64,000 nt of DNA from Bisporella sp. PMI_857 (GCA_021307315.1 JAJSPD010000062.1:186001-250000); one strand, 5' to 3'. Positions 1 to 12,279 are shown, counted from the stretch's first letter. Numbers and translations are program-made. Notes: generated by a model from the sequence alone, not told the origin.

Positions 1-1328
1 ATAGACCGGTATGTGCCCCTTTTGCCGAAAGAGTTTTCGTTTTTCTGCCTCCCAAAGCTAAGAATCCAGATATCTAGCTGTCATTCTGGGCAGACCACTT
101 GCCATCAATGAGCATGACATCACTGTGTCACTCCCATCGCAGCTTCCCGAAAGTGACGCTACACAAATGGATACTCGTGAGAGCAAACTATTATTGGGGT
201 CGGTTGCACATTACAGGTAGTTTTCCTTGATTGCACAGTATTCGTTTAAAAGCGCTAAAGAGATGCAGGCTTGTGAAAATAATCGGTCACGCCGTTTCAC
301 AGCTCTACTCAAGGACGCAACGGGATCATATCTCAACGGAAAGGACTGTAAACGATTTGGAAGAGGAAATCCAACAGTGGCTCATTATCACCCCTCAATT
401 CTTCCATCCAGGAGATTCTTCACCAGCTCGGAGCGATCCAATATTCTACGATTTGCCTTGGATCTTGAAGCGACAGCAACGCACAGTCCAGTCGGCATTC
501 TTCTTTGCCAACATGCTGATATACCGGGGTTATTTACTTCAGGAATTTATTAATCAAAATCCCAGGTCGCCGGATCGGGTTCAAAAGTGCGTCAAAAATG
601 CCATGGCTATGCTGAGTTTGGCGGGTGAGTTCGGTGTCGAGGAATCTGGTTACAACGGAACTTTCTGGGTAAACTTTAAGATCTAAAAATGAGATTTCTG
701 TCGCCCTAACGTCTGTAGATCACCTCTCATTTCATTTTCTGTGCTATATCTATTCTACTGGTCTACTTAACTATTTGCCACGACCAGTATGACCGCGAAA
801 CCATCGAGCGGGTAGTAGAGGCGGCGATGAAGTTCCATAGGAAGTTGGACAGTAGCACAAATATCAACGCGCAAAGGCTCCTCGATGTAAGCGTTTACCC
901 TTAGAAGTTTGGTCTTATAAAAGCGCAGCTCATTTCTAACTAGGAATCTCGTTCTCGCGCGCAAATTGTTCGAAATACTCAGACACCTTCAGTGATACAA
1001 AGGCATTCTTTCGAGTCCCAACGACAGCCTGGAGAAACGGACTCATCACCAGCGTCGAACCCAGAGCCCGCCGTTCAGGATTCGATTTTATGGCGGTCAC
1101 TTTGGTCACAGCAACACCAAGCCGAGGATGTTTTGGACGGGAGTAGAGACACCCAAAGAGAACCGGTATAACCCCTGAATTACACAGTCGATTCATGCAC
1201 TTACACCCATTAAGCAAGCCTTAACACTCCCGTTTGCCACGGCGGATCACTTTAACATGATCATGGATATCGGATTTGATAACACGATTTTCCCTGACGC
1301 GTTTGCTCAAGGAGGATTCGCGGTTTGA
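1..1328 (+). CDS. Zn(II)2Cys6-type transcription factor, C-terminal part (5' end outside window)
   Basis: This is the C-terminal part of a fungal-specific transcription factor (Fungal_trans, middle homology region); the N-terminus and zinc cluster lie upstream of the window. Consistent exons are 1-8, 70-216, 269-668, 719-886, 944-1165 and 1215-1328, joined by 49-61 bp GT-AG introns that keep phase. The first exon pair reads IDRYLAVILGRPLAINEHDI, a hallmark of this domain. It is followed by VAHYR joined to LVKIIGHAVSQLYSRTQRD, then a hydrophobic helix ending LVYLTICHD. The Ser/Gln-rich tail ends in FAQGGFAV. It converges on the SDR gene with 73 bp between the stops. With the SDR and the MFS transporter it may form a small regulated catabolic unit, which is inferred from adjacency only. 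Confidence 0.85.
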
Positions 1329-1401
1329 GAGGCAAGAGTTTTTAAAAATTATTTAAATTAAGGCAGAGCCCAGATCAGACTCACTTCATTTGTTCTATTC
1401 C

Positions 1402-2392
1402 CTAGCCAGTTGACGTGGTTATGCCGCCGTCAACAACGAGCTTCTGCCCTGTGATGTACCGACTTTGTTGTGAGGCCAAAAAGGCTGCTGCCATGGCAAC
1501 ATCAAATCCGTTGCCCATTCTCCCATTAGGAACAGCTTGATTACGCTTGGCAACAAGACCAGCCAAGTCACCTCCAGCGTACTTCTCGGCTAATACTTCG
1601 ACTAAAGGTGTGTTCATGAGCCCGGGAATGACAACATTCAGCCTAACATGCCGCTTGGCATAGATTACTGCGGTTGCCTTCGTAAACTGGATAACACCAG
1701 ACTTGGCTGCCGAGTAGGCGACTTGAGGTTTCCCGATGTAACGCAGACCAGCAATAGAAGCGATGTTAACAACGGATCCGGAGCATTGCTCTTCCATGAG
1801 AGGGAGAACATAGTGGCAGGTCAAGTAGACAGACTTGAGGTTGAGTTCTATCTGCGCATCCCAAGTCTCTTCATCCATCTCAGCTGGACCACCAGGCTCG
1901 GATCGTCCCACATTGCTGTCAAGTCAAAGGATGTCAGCTATAATGATCATTTTCCCCTTTAAATACTAGACCATACTTTACTAGAATGTCGATACGTCCG
2001 TACTTCTCGATGCACGCATCAACGGCCGACTTCACGTTCTCACGGTTCGTTGCATCGGCTACCATGACAGTAATGTCACCACCCTGAGCTTGGATGCGCT
2101 GTTTTGTGTGCTCAGCAGCGTTCATATTGAGATCAATGCCAAAAATTTTGGCTCCCTGTCGTGCCAGGACGTAGGCAGTAGCTGCACCATTCCCCCAGAG
2201 CGGATTCGCTTTGTCTCCAGTTTGCCCCACTCCTGTCACTTCCGAATGAGCCATGAGTTAGCTGGGTGAACACCAACAGGGGAAATACGGGCTTATTTGC
2301 TTACATAAGACAATCTTCCCCATGAGGTCCGGGTACGAAGGCAGAGGGGGAATCTCGACGTCGCTGCTTAGGTGTCCCGTCGAGAGGGACAT
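1402..2392 (-). CDS. Short-chain dehydrogenase/reductase (SDR), classical type
   Basis: A predicted NAD(P)-dependent oxidoreductase of 287 residues. Exons are 2305-2392, 1977-2238 and 1402-1915 (minus strand), with introns of 66 and 61 bp. The first junction restores GKIVLLTGVGQTGD and the second DILVNNVGRSEPGG, so the Rossmann glycine motif and the NNxG motif are both intact. The catalytic Ser (about residue 170, in NIAS), Tyr184 and Lys188 (YSAAK) are present. The glycine-rich loop has an insertion (TGVGQTGDKANPLWGNGAA), which I believe is seen in one fungal SDR subgroup. The start was chosen at the ATG giving MSLSTGHL; a later Met sits just before GKIVLL. The gene is divergent from the MFS transporter gene. 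The substrate is unknown. Confidence 0.88.
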
Positions 2393-2846
2393 CTTGACAA
2401 GCGGTGATTGAAATACTGAAGTAATCAAGCAAAAACGTACCGAAAGACTTGTTTCAAATATAATCGTGTCGTATTGCAAAATTTGTGTCGAAGAAGAATG
2501 GTTTGGTGGACGGGAAAAATCTGTATCCGTCCGGAACGCTAACGGCCAGTAGTGCGTATTCATTCGGGGAGTCCTCGCAAGGGCGGAAAAGATGCGTAAC
2601 TTTTCCGAGCAGGCACCACACCTCCAGCTTCGGGGCCGCCCCATGGGGATAGTCGGACCCCGTGAGGTTCTCTTTCACCAGCCTAGAAACTTGGATCCAT
2701 GTAAGCCGACTTGCTAGCATAGTTGAAGCTGCTTTGGTATATTTATAAGAACTACTCGACCTTTGTCCGACGATGAATAGGTGATTTTCTATTCTTCAAA
2801 TTCACTTGATACTGCAAACTTTTTTGGACTTTCTTCAAACTTCAAC
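2393..2846. promoter_or_regulatory. Shared divergent promoter of the SDR and MFS transporter genes
   Basis: These 454 bp separate the two start codons and hold no convincing gene. The arrangement suggests co-regulation. I see a TCCGGA palindrome near 2530 but no site I can assign to a named regulator. Confidence 0.5.
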
Positions 2847-4620
2847 ATGGCACTTTCCAACGAAAACCTTTCACTCCGCCCTGGGACCTCAGTGTCTAAT
2901 GCTGAGAAGGAAGGAGATGTTGTAACTCACCAAGAAATAATTGGCGACCTCACATCTGAGGATCGTGACTTTCTTGCCAACTTTACGGAAGCCCAGAAGA
3001 GAAAGGTTATGTGGAAGGTTGACTATTTCATCAATCCGTCACTTAGAAAGATTAAGCTGACCTCTATTATGTAGCTCGATATCCGCCTAGTCCCAATGCT
3101 TGCTTTCCTCTATCTCATCGCCTATCTGGATCGAGCGAATATCGGTATGCTGTGGTAACCGTACTTTTCCTCAGCGTAGACTCTTATGAAGTGGCACAGG
3201 AAATGCGAAGATCGAAGGGTTGATGGAGGACCTTAACCTCACTGGTAGCCAGTACAATATTGCACTCTCTATCTTTTTCGTTCCTTATATTATTCTTGGT
3301 ACATAGCTTCTTTCTGCTTCGGGGCCTCTTCGGCTAACACTTCGACAGAAATGCCCAGCAACACCCTGCTTCTCAAATTCAAACGACCCTCGCATTACAT
3401 GGGCATCTTAGTGACCACATGGGGTGCTGTGATGACCTTGACTGGCATTGTGCAAAACTTCGGCGGTCTGGTGGCATGCCGGTTCCTTCTCGGAGTCTTC
3501 GAGTACGTTTATCAAATGGAATGTCCGATGACCAAGAGCTGACTCGCGGTGTAACAGGTCCGGATTTTTTCCTGGAGCCGTCTTCACTATCTCAAGATGG
3601 TACCTCCCGCACGAGACTCAAGCCCGGATTGCTCTGTTTTACAGCTCTAGTGCCCTAGCTGGCGCCTTCTCTGGTCTTTTGGCCTTCGCTATTGTCAAAC
3701 TCGACGGCATAGCTGGCTTGGCTGGATGGAGGTGGATCTTCATTCTTGAGGGCATTGCCTCTGTTATTGCCGGAATTGCCACCTTCTGGCTATTGATTGA
3801 CACCCCTGGATTGTCCAGTGGCTGGCTCACTCCTGGAGAGCAGAAATATCTGGAACTCCGTCAATACGCCGTACAGGGCAACAATATGCGCATTCGCGAA
3901 GCTGAGAAGTCACGCAAGTGGCAGATTACCTGGTCCGTTCTTCTCGACTGGCAGCTATACCTCCAGGCTCTCATCTACTGGTCTAATACCGTGCCGAATT
4001 ATGGCATGAAGTTCACTATGCCCCAGATCATCAAAAATATGGGTTATACCAGCAGTGAGGCTCAGCTTATGACCATCCCACCCTACGTGGTAGGCGCAAT
4101 CTCGGCATTCGTGTCCGCTATTCTCTCGGACAAATTTAAATGGCGCATGCCATTCATTGTTACCGCCCAAACACTCGTAGTCATTTCCTTTGCGATACTC
4201 TTCTCGAAGTCTAAGGACATCGCGTCGAACATCCCGGTCTGTTATTTTGCTATTTTCCTGTCTAGTGTCGGCTTTTACCCTATCAATCCTGGTGGCAACG
4301 CCTGGACGATAAATAACCTTGCGGGCCCAACGAAGCGCGCCCAAGGCATTGCGTACATGATCTGTCTAGGTAATATCGGTGGTATTATCGGCAGCTATAT
4401 TTATATCGAAGACGAGAAACCTACATACCCAACCGGGTTCGGTGCTTCTTTTGCCTTTGCCGGACTAGGTATTATAGCCTGTCTCTTCCTCGAGTATCTA
4501 TATTGGAACATAAACCGGAAAAGAGCTATCATGACTGAGGATGACATCCGGGCGAAATTCTCGGACGATGTTTTAGAGAAAATGGGGGACCGGTCGCCAC
4601 TATTCAGGTATACGCTTTGA
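2847..4620 (+). CDS. MFS transporter, anion:cation symporter (Dal5/allantoate permease) family
   Basis: A plasma-membrane major facilitator of 518 residues. Exons are 2847-3017, 3075-3144, 3200-3298, 3349-3502 and 3558-4620. The joined protein reads MWKLDIRLVPMLAFLYLIAYL then DRANIGNAKIEGL, followed by MPSNTLLLKF and RFLLGVFESGFFPGAV. These are signature segments of the Dal5-like group, whose members import allantoate, ureidosuccinate, nicotinate and other small carboxylates. The tail DRSPLFRYTL is also typical. The first intron begins GTTGAC, a weak donor, but phase and homology support it. No frameshift or stop is seen, so it should be functional. The divergent SDR suggests import and oxidation of the same unknown carboxylate. 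Confidence 0.9.
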
Positions 4621-5988
4621 TCCTCAGAGAGAGAGCCAGAGATTGGTACCAACAGAATACAAATGGTCAAATCAGTCTCCCCAGGCACTGTTTTCACTAG
4701 TATAAGGCTTTCGAATCATTACACATGTCACTAGAGCTGCCGTTCCGTCAATTGTAATTTCTATCATTTCTTTACATTCACTCGTGAATCGAGAGTGAAA
4801 CCCGCATTTGGAACATTGAGCCCGATATCAACGGTAGACGTCTTCTTTCCTGAGCTTGCTAACATCTCTGTTGCCCTCTAGCAACTTCTAGCTAGCAACC
4901 CAAGCAGCTGTGCTCGTATGCTTTGTATCCGCGGGTTAGCCTTGTTCTTTGGCAGTCATGTCAGAGATTTCTTTGGAGCATTAGTGGCGACATATTCCAG
5001 TTCGTAACTCCTTATATTACCAATAGCACATTCTGACAAACAACAGCTTTAAGAGTCTACCTCTCCTATTCCAACGAAGTATACGATATGCTTGTTGCCT
5101 GGTATCCTCTTAGCCATTTCCCCATAAAGTATGTTCTATCTTATTATCGTGGGTGCGAGGAGAAGATAGGTTGCTGACAATTACTCCGATTGGAGCCAGA
5201 AGGAACCTCTTTAGTATTCGCCTTGGAACATGAACTTTTCTTTCTGTTACAAGAATTGTTTGCTCGCATTTCAGAATGTTTAGAAAGAGGGCTGAATTTT
5301 CCGCAAGAAGATCTTAGTCTTCTGTATAGGCAGGTCTCCCGGGTATTCCAAGGGAGTTGTTCGGCGAGAGTACCTAAAGTTGGTCAAGAATAAGACCTCG
5401 GCCTTCGGGCATCGGGATAGTAGCTGGACAAAAACGAGTGCAATAACATCAGACCACTCGACACGGTTATCCTTGGCGAGAAGAGACGGCACTATTAGAG
5501 GATATTAAGGCTCTTCTGGGCTCTGAAACACAAGCATAGTATCCTCGGTGCAGCATCCCCTACCGGAAAGGATACCTATTATATAGGCTACCGAAGACCG
5601 AAAAGTTCAGTTTGAGTTTATTAATTACTAGTGCCTGCGACCTAGATATTTATATCCTTATATCTCTAGTATACAAGGCAGCTCACTAGGTAAGCTATTT
5701 ACTAAACCCCCTACGCATTGTGTTATCCTTCTCAAAGATACTAATACTATAGACACAATACAATTTCGACAGCGCGTAACGGTAAAGACTAGTTAGTATA
5801 AGATAAGCTCTTTAACAAAGGGTGAAGGTTGCAAGGGAAGGTATCTCTATCAGCCATCCTAAACGTTCTCAATAGTATTAGTTTGCAGGAAAGATGGGTA
5901 CTAACTATAAGAACAAACTACGCAGAGCGTCTTAGCGCTGTGCTAATTCGACTAATTCGAGTAAATATAAAGCTAGAGCTTAAGTATA
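4621..5988. other. Intergenic stretch, no recognisable gene
   Basis: The first 500 bp are the downstream region of the transporter gene. From about 5160 there are short broken frames on both strands (the longest is 67 codons at 5190-5393) that I cannot match to a family, then increasingly AT-rich sequence. It looks like old transposon debris. Confidence 0.4.
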
Positions 5989-6208
5989 TGTAACAACTCA
6001 AGGCGAACAGGGATCTCGATCCGTAGATCTCAGGAAGAGGGACTCAAAGGTGTGAACGACTATCAATTGTTATAACCAAGAGAACAAGCTACAGATAGAA
6101 GAAAAGAAGGAAAGCGTGCTTTATATACAGGAGACTGGCCAGGGGCCAGTGTAAGCGAGGCCCTGTGGTGTCAGGGGCTCTAAGCGAGATTGGGCCAGGG
6201 CCGTGACA
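5989..6208. mobile_element. Solo LTR (220 bp) with perfect 5-bp target duplication
   Basis: The segment begins TGTAACAACTC and ends GGGCCGTGACA, so it has TG...CA ends with an imperfect terminal inverted repeat (TGTAAC/GTGACA). It is flanked on both sides by GTATA (5984-5988 and 6209-6213). That is the structure of a solo LTR left by recombination of a retrotransposon. It contains no coding sequence. Confidence 0.72.
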
Positions 6209-6293
6209 GTATACTAACTAAGACATTAACACTTAACTCTTCTACCCCTTACTTATAAACAATGATATCTTACTATAGGGGAGTTAGTAAGGA

Positions 6294-6518
6294 GATAAAG
6301 TTACGTTTAGGAAGCTAATAACAGAATTTGCGAATAAGATACCGGAGTAGGAGTTTAGGCCGGCAGATATCCAGTCGTTTTTGCTGGAATATAAGGGGTC
6401 GCCTTATATGACAGCGGAAAATGTGCAGGAACAGATAGTCGGAACCAGGGAAGGGAATAAGCAGACGAAGAGAGCAGATTCTTGGGTGCTTCAAGAATGC
6501 GGTAACATTCTTAGTTGA
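6294..6518 (+). pseudogene. C-terminal relic of a BCS1-like AAA+ ATPase
   Basis: The frame reads TFRKLITEFANKIPE, then a TAG stop at 6348-6350, then EFRPADIQSFLLEYKG and NVQEQIVG, ending at a TGA at 6516-6518. This is the C-terminal helix region of fungal BCS1-type AAA+ ATPases (consensus FA..IPE.EFSPA.IQ.FLL). No upstream Walker motifs were found. The fragment is isolated between two solo LTRs, so it is a broken, probably duplicated copy. The intact family acts in the inner mitochondrial membrane or in related fungal-specific roles. Confidence 0.6.
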
Positions 6519-7170
6519 TTAGGCGTTGCGCACTTGCATTTCTGGTTGGTTTAGTAAGGGCCTTGAAGAGTCGGGTACTCACTGTTACTCACAAATTCAA
6601 GCCCAGCGCGTTTCAGAAACAGCTGTTGTCAAGCGTCCACGTTAAGGAATCAATGTCCTTGCCCTTATCAGTACCCGATGAGATATCATTCCATGGCCCT
6701 CGTACCTCGATAGGCGAAGGAGCAAGAAGGCTGTTAGGCAAGCACGGCATCTTGATAGTGGTGCTTGTGATGGAGGGAAGGTACCTTTTAGGCGCATGGT
6801 AGAGTATGCACAGGGCGAGATGAAGAGTATGGGTTTGGCGGGCTGAAATTGTTGAGCTAGAGATTAGTAGTTCTGTAGGTCCACCATGTTCTTTGAGGGT
6901 AATAAGGTATTTAGGTATTTGTTTTTGCTTTTACTGCTGCTTCGACACATTTTGTGACCTATCGACTCTCTCATATTCGTGAATTGACTGCATAGATTTC
7001 CTAGTGTTCTAGGATGTTCTAGAATGTTCGAGGCTAGGAAGCCATGACAGTATGATATCATTGGAATTTCTGGTCGCCTGTGGGAACCCAAATTTCTTTC
7101 CGTACCATTTAAATTCAGTTCGTCCTGGAGTGAGCCAATATCATACAATTTTTTTTTGGATCTCTGCGTC
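6519..7170. other. Intergenic stretch, no recognisable gene
   Basis: An open frame of 95 codons at 6515-6802 has no recognisable motif and uses a non-ATG start. Nothing else is supported here. Confidence 0.35.
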
Positions 7171-7351
7171 TGTTGGAATGTATGTACATAGTTTCACGCG
7201 TTCCATATCGCGAGGATTGTGGGTCTCCTATCACATATATCTACCTGGCAATAGGCCGTAGCTTAGAACGAATCAACGAATATCAAAACCACACCAGCAA
7301 GAGCGTAGTCACAGCTACTACGACTTTTGCTACGTGGTAGGTATTCCGACA
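7171..7351 (+). mobile_element. Solo LTR, copy 1 of a dispersed family (181 bp)
   Basis: It starts TGTTGGAATG and ends TATTCCGACA, which form a near-perfect terminal inverted repeat. Flanks are GCGTC (7166-7170) and ACGTC (7352-7356), a 5-bp duplication with one G/A difference. The inner block GGCAATAGGCCGTAGCTTAG and the block ending GCTACGTGGTAGGTATTCC recur in copy 2 (21901-22086). A more diverged inverted copy lies at 39679-39923. Confidence 0.75.
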
Positions 7352-8341
7352 ACGTCTTTGCTCTTCATAATTTGTGTAGAGACCCGCTATACAGATGGAG
7401 CCATAAAAGGATCCCCATAAGAATAGACGTCCTTGAACAGTTCCAGGGTCTAGAAATAGCCATATCAATCATAAAATAAATGGCTTTGCCTCGGCCAAGC
7501 AACCAAGATCCCGCTAGATGAAGGGTGAAATGCCGCAGAAGCTTTCAGGGCAAATTAGTAAGATCTCCGCCCTTAAATGACACGCAATTTTCTAATTAAG
7601 ATAACTGTTGAGATATCATGGACAACGCAGTGCGATTGGTGGGCACGTATGCATAACTGTATTATTAATAGCTTGCGTAGCTCTGTGAGCTGTATCTTAG
7701 AAAAGGGGAAGCTCCCTGTCTATCTCAATTAATTCAATTGAACCTCCCCGCGGCATTCCATTTCAACAATAACTACAAATACCAAGCTAGGAATACCAAT
7801 TGACCCATCAGACGTCACATTGGTTTTCGCCATCGGAACAAGGCAAGTCAAATTACATGCCCTTCGTGAACCCTACGAAAGCATACAAGTACCACTACGC
7901 AATTCTCTGGATCATTACCATATCAATTTCTAAATCTAAGTTGAGCGTTCTAGTAGCGCCGTGGTCTGTGTACGCGCCTGCGAAACATGAGCTCGATTTA
8001 TATTTGGAGGCGGAAAGCATGAGCGCTCATCCCCTTTGGTCGGCATTTCGGATCAGATACCTCCGTTCGGCCCGAGCACTGGTTAAATCCGAGAACTTTG
8101 AGAAGGGCATGATGATGAATCAGTCGCTAGAAGGAGTATAACCGCAATTATCAATTTGTAATCCAAGGATGACAATTCAGAACTTAAGAGAGGACCAAGC
8201 ATGTGTATGAAACTATAAAAACTGCATTACCACAATGGCAAATAACAGAACTATCTTCAACTTGCACAGAAGTTTCTACTTCATCTTCTTCACAATACGT
8301 TGCTTTCCTGAAATACTTCCGCGGTTGAAGCCACTTTGAAA
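7352..8341. other. Intergenic stretch and probable GST promoter
   Basis: An open frame at 7800-8141 starts at TTG and shows no family motif, so I did not call it a gene. The last 200 bp before the GST start are presumably its promoter. I see no distinctive site. Confidence 0.35.
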
Positions 8342-9151
8342 ATGGTCCTCAGACTTACTGGTCTCCCTCAATCACTCTGTACCCAGAGGACCCTTCTTAC
8401 TCTGCTAGAGAAGGAGGTGAAAGATTTTGAACTGATACCAATCGACTGGTCAACTGGAGAACACAAGGTGAGAACAACTTACCCCCGCCTTAAATTTATT
8501 TTCTAACCAGTTGCCGTGCTATTATTAGAGACCGCCATACACCGATCGTCATCCTTTTGGTGTAATTCCATTCCTCGAAGACGATGACTTCAGAGTCTTT
8601 GGTTAGTCAAATTTATTTTCTCCCGCTTCTAGTGGAATTTTGAAGTCTGACTTCCTTTAGAATCGAGGGCAATCGCCCGTTATCTAGCTGTAAAGTATGA
8701 GAACCAAGGTACCGCGCTAGTTCCTGCTGCCGGGGATACCAAATCGTGGGCTTTGTTTGATCAATGGGCTTCTGTCGAGTATTGCAACTTCCACCCTCTG
8801 GTCTACGAGGTCCTGACTCACAAGCTGTGGAACCCGTAAGACTTCCTTGGTCTTACTTAATTTTATAACTAACAGTGCAACCGCAGGTTCAAAGGTCTCC
8901 CATCTAACGAGTCAATTGCTGAAGATAACACCGTGCGCCTGGCGGCGAATCTTGATATCTACAATAAGATCTTGGGTCAGCAGCAATACATGGCTGGCGA
9001 TGAATTTTCTTTGATTGATATATTCTATATGCCTGCTGTAAACATGCTCATCCAGGCTGGACAGGGCCATCTTTTTGAGGAACGTCCAAACCTAAAAGCG
9101 TGGTGGGGGAAAGTATCTGACCGGTCTTCTTGGAAAAAAATATCTACTTGA
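8342..9151 (+). CDS. Glutathione S-transferase
   Basis: A cytosolic GST of 212 residues that would conjugate glutathione to electrophiles. Exons are 8342-8467, 8529-8601, 8661-8835 and 8887-9151, with 51-61 bp introns in phase. The thioredoxin-like N-terminal domain begins MVLRLTGLPQSLCTQRTLLT. The cis-Pro motif follows as HPFGVIPFLEDDDFRVF, then ESRAIARYLAVKYE, the glutathione-binding Glu-Ser pair. The all-helical C-terminal domain carries AGDEFSLIDIFYMP, the conserved capping-box helix with its Asp. The fold pattern resembles fungal phi/GTT-like GSTs. Length is normal and no lesion is seen. It stands alone, so its substrate cannot be inferred. Confidence 0.9.
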
Positions 9152-9929
9152 TTGAGCCCGCACGACCGAGTCAACTTTATAAAAATACAAGAATGTTGTG
9201 AACGCCTCTAGAAGCCACGGGTCCTGTGGCGCTAAAGTTTTTTTGTATTCAAAATATCATTTAGAAAAGCGCACAAAAATGCAAACTCATAATGAACTCC
9301 GGGCCCTATGTGTAACGATCGCAATGCTAAGACGAGAAAGTCTACTACGGTAGTACGCATCACAATCGCTTGCTCTCTTTTAGTGTGTACATACCCCTGC
9401 CAGTACTATAGTATTTGGAGCCTTAAGAAACTCATTCTAAGTCAACTCTTGATTGCGGCCGATTGTCCTAATCCCATCGAGAACGTAACACTAGAAATTG
9501 AGCGACAGGTCGAAGTGCAAGTGCGAATAAACAAAGTTGGTTCTTGTAAATGACAATGTTTTAATACTACTTTTGGATATGTTCAGAGGCTAGATACTTC
9601 GGCCCAGATGACACTGTTGAGTTGCCTTAACCTCAACTAGGCCATAGATTTAATATTGTCTTTGAAATCTTCCACAATAACTTCCTGCAATAGTTGCATT
9701 GTCCGTCTGCCCCGCGGACAAATTTCCCACACTATGGTTATTGTTATTATTATTCAACATTATATTTCCTCGTGACAATGATGGATATGATAGGCCGGTT
9801 ACACTACCCAATTGTTTGGAAGAGACCAATTTCAAGTCCTAGGTCATAGTCCCCTTCCGCGACCTAATACGCTAACAACGAAGAGAATGCGCATTGTTAC
9901 TATGCTGGCCATTCCCGTGAGGTGGTTTA
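9152..9929. other. Intergenic stretch, no recognisable gene
   Basis: It holds the GST 3' region and a short TTA/TTG-rich microsatellite-like run near 9735-9760. Open frames here are short and lack motifs. Confidence 0.35.
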
Positions 9930-10451
9930 ATGGTCTTATATTCCGACCGATCTATGTCCTTGGGCGATGAAGATGACGAGATCTGGCTATTTCTGGTCTA
10001 TATGGCAACGGAGGATAGCAAGGAGTCATTTTGCCGTGCTCTCCTGCTATCTATAAACCTTGAAGAGCAAGAAAAAATGGCTTCAATAAGGGTTGATCGG
10101 GCTGACAGGGAGGTTGCTTGGTATGTTTGGAATATGCTTTCTGCTGTCAAGTACGAAAGCCCCAGGTCTGGCCTGGAGCAGGTAGTACAGCAAGCTTGCG
10201 ACGCGTGGAAGGCTACGCAGTGCTCCAGAAAAAGTTTGAGCCATACTTTAACCCAACCCGCTCTGAGAACTTGGAATGACAATCATTCAGATTCATGGAA
10301 GGTTCTTTTAGCGCTGGAGAACAGGGCATGGCAACACCTTCTAATAGAGGTGAGGAGTTGCTTGCAATATTGCCTCGCATCTATTCTGAAAAGTCACCAT
10401 CTAGTACCTAACTGCAATCACAACAAAATAAGACTCATTCGGACTCAGTAG
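9930..10451 (+). CDS. Hypothetical protein, possibly a gene remnant
   Basis: An uninterrupted 173-codon frame starts at an ATG. It encodes an acidic N-terminus (SLGDEDDEIWLF) and a helical, Trp- and Leu-containing middle (VAWYVWNMLSAVKYE, SGLEQVVQQACDAWKA). I recognise no family. The composition looks protein-like up to about residue 120 and less so after it. A second frame over the same stretch is also partly open (KFEPYFNPTRSENLE), so a frameshifted relic is possible. It ends 79 bp before the hAT transposon. Confidence 0.3.
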   Translation: MVLYSDRSMSLGDEDDEIWLFLVYMATEDSKESFCRALLLSINLEEQEKMASIRVDRADREVAWYVWNMLSAVKYESPRSGLEQVVQQACDAWKATQCSRKSLSHTLTQPALRTWNDNHSDSWKVLLALENRAWQHLLIEVRSCLQYCLASILKSHHLVPNCNHNKIRLIRTQ

Positions 10452-12279
10452 TCCTATCTACTGCATCGTTGTAATATCGAGAAATTGATGTTTTAAATTT
10501 GTACTGTTCTGCTGCTGCATAATCACAAGCAGTGTGACAAATGATTAGATTAGATTAGATTAGTAGAGTACTACTCTAATCTAATCTAATAAATTCTATT
10601 AGTAATCTAATTCTAATCTAATCTAATCAAAGTAATTGAGTAGTAATTGATTAGTAAGCACGTAACTATAGACTAACTGTAAAAAATATAGTAGCTCGAG
10701 GCTTTACCTAAAATAGACTGGACTATAGCTAAGCGAGCCGTTTTTTAAGACTTTGTATAAATATGTATTTTACTTAATTTATAAACATAAATAGAAATTA
10801 TTAGTTTAAACTAATTAATAATAATAAAACCATTATATTTTTTTAGCATTTACAATTAAAAATAAAAAAAATGATTAATAATTACGATTATAAATAAACT
10901 TTGATTTTGAAATCTTAATTTGTCAAATATATTTCGCTACAATTCTAAAGTATTCTACGCTTTATAAATCAATATTTGAATAATAACTATAGTATTAAAA
11001 ATCAAAGTATAACTCTTAAATTTTCGAATATACTAGAAATAAGTTGTTTACTATAAGTAAGTTATTTCTTTCGACTTAATTTTACATTTTATTCTTTAAA
11101 CTCAGATTTTTATATTTACATTTTATATACTAGTAACTATTATTACTTACGAATATATTATTATATATTATATTACGAAATCGACAAAATAGCTAACAGA
11201 ACTTCTATTGCTTTTAATATTACGCAAAATTTTTCTGATTTTCGGTTTAAAGATTTAAAAAATAAGTTTATTATATTTAAAAAAAGATTATTTTCTAAAA
11301 CTTTAAATTCTATTAAAGAAAATCCGGAACTTCTTAAAAATTACCGTTCGGTTACTATTAAATGCTTATAACCTGGATGTCGGTAAATATATATATATAT
11401 TATTATTATTAATATTAATTAATATTAACTTTAATTAATAGAAAAACTTAGTTAAACCAAAAAGTTTATGCTTTTACAAGTAATTATATTACTTATTATA
11501 AAAACTTTTATAAAGCTTTTAATATAAAAAAAGTTTTAAATAATATCGACGATAGTATTTACTTTTTATTGATTATATTTATATTAAAAGTTATAATTGC
11601 TAATTATTTTTAAATACTTCGGATATTACCGAATCTTCGCAAAATACTAATACAATTTCGGACGCTTTTGCAAAACAAAAAGCTGTTAAAAGGCCGAAAT
11701 TACCCGAAAAAAAGCGTTTAATATTAATAAATTCAAAAAGTTACTTTTAAAGTTTATAATATTAAATAACATATCGTTTCAAGCAATTACTTTTAAAGCT
11801 TTTAAAAGTTTATTATTTTATTTAAACGAGTAAGTTTTTTTATTTTTATTATAAAACTAATAACACTAATAAATATTTTATAGCTAAGTTCCAAAATTAT
11901 ATTATTAAGTTTTTAAAGAAAATTTAAATTCTATTTATTTAGAAAAAAAATCTTTTATAAAAGAAAAATTAAAAAATAATATTAAAATAAACGGCTTTTT
12001 TAGTTTTACTTTAAACGTTTAGACTGCTATTAATCAAAACGCTTATTTTGAAATTACAATGTAAGTTTTATTATTATGAAATAGCTAAAAACAAAACTAA
12101 CTTATAACAGTCATTTTATTAATAAAAGCTTCGAGCTTAAGTTTTATTTATTAGCAATAAAACATTTAAAAAAACTACACTCTGGCTTTTATTTATTCGA
12201 AGTATTATTAAAAACTTTATAAAACTATAATATCGAATATAATATATCTAAGTATAATTTTTTTTATATTTATTTTAAA

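Noticed and set aside
227..553. Open frame overlapping the first transcription factor
   Set aside because: It crosses an intron and runs in a shifted frame over the Fungal_trans exon, whose own frame gives a clear family match.
7800..8141. 113-codon frame upstream of the GST
   Set aside because: It starts at TTG and has no recognisable motif, splice context or homologue I can recall.
10541..10625. ATTAG-rich short repeats considered as a telomere-like or CRISPR-like array
   Set aside because: They are subterminal repeats of the hAT element, mirrored at 14175-14285. There are no uniform spacers, and CRISPR is not expected in a fungal nucleus.
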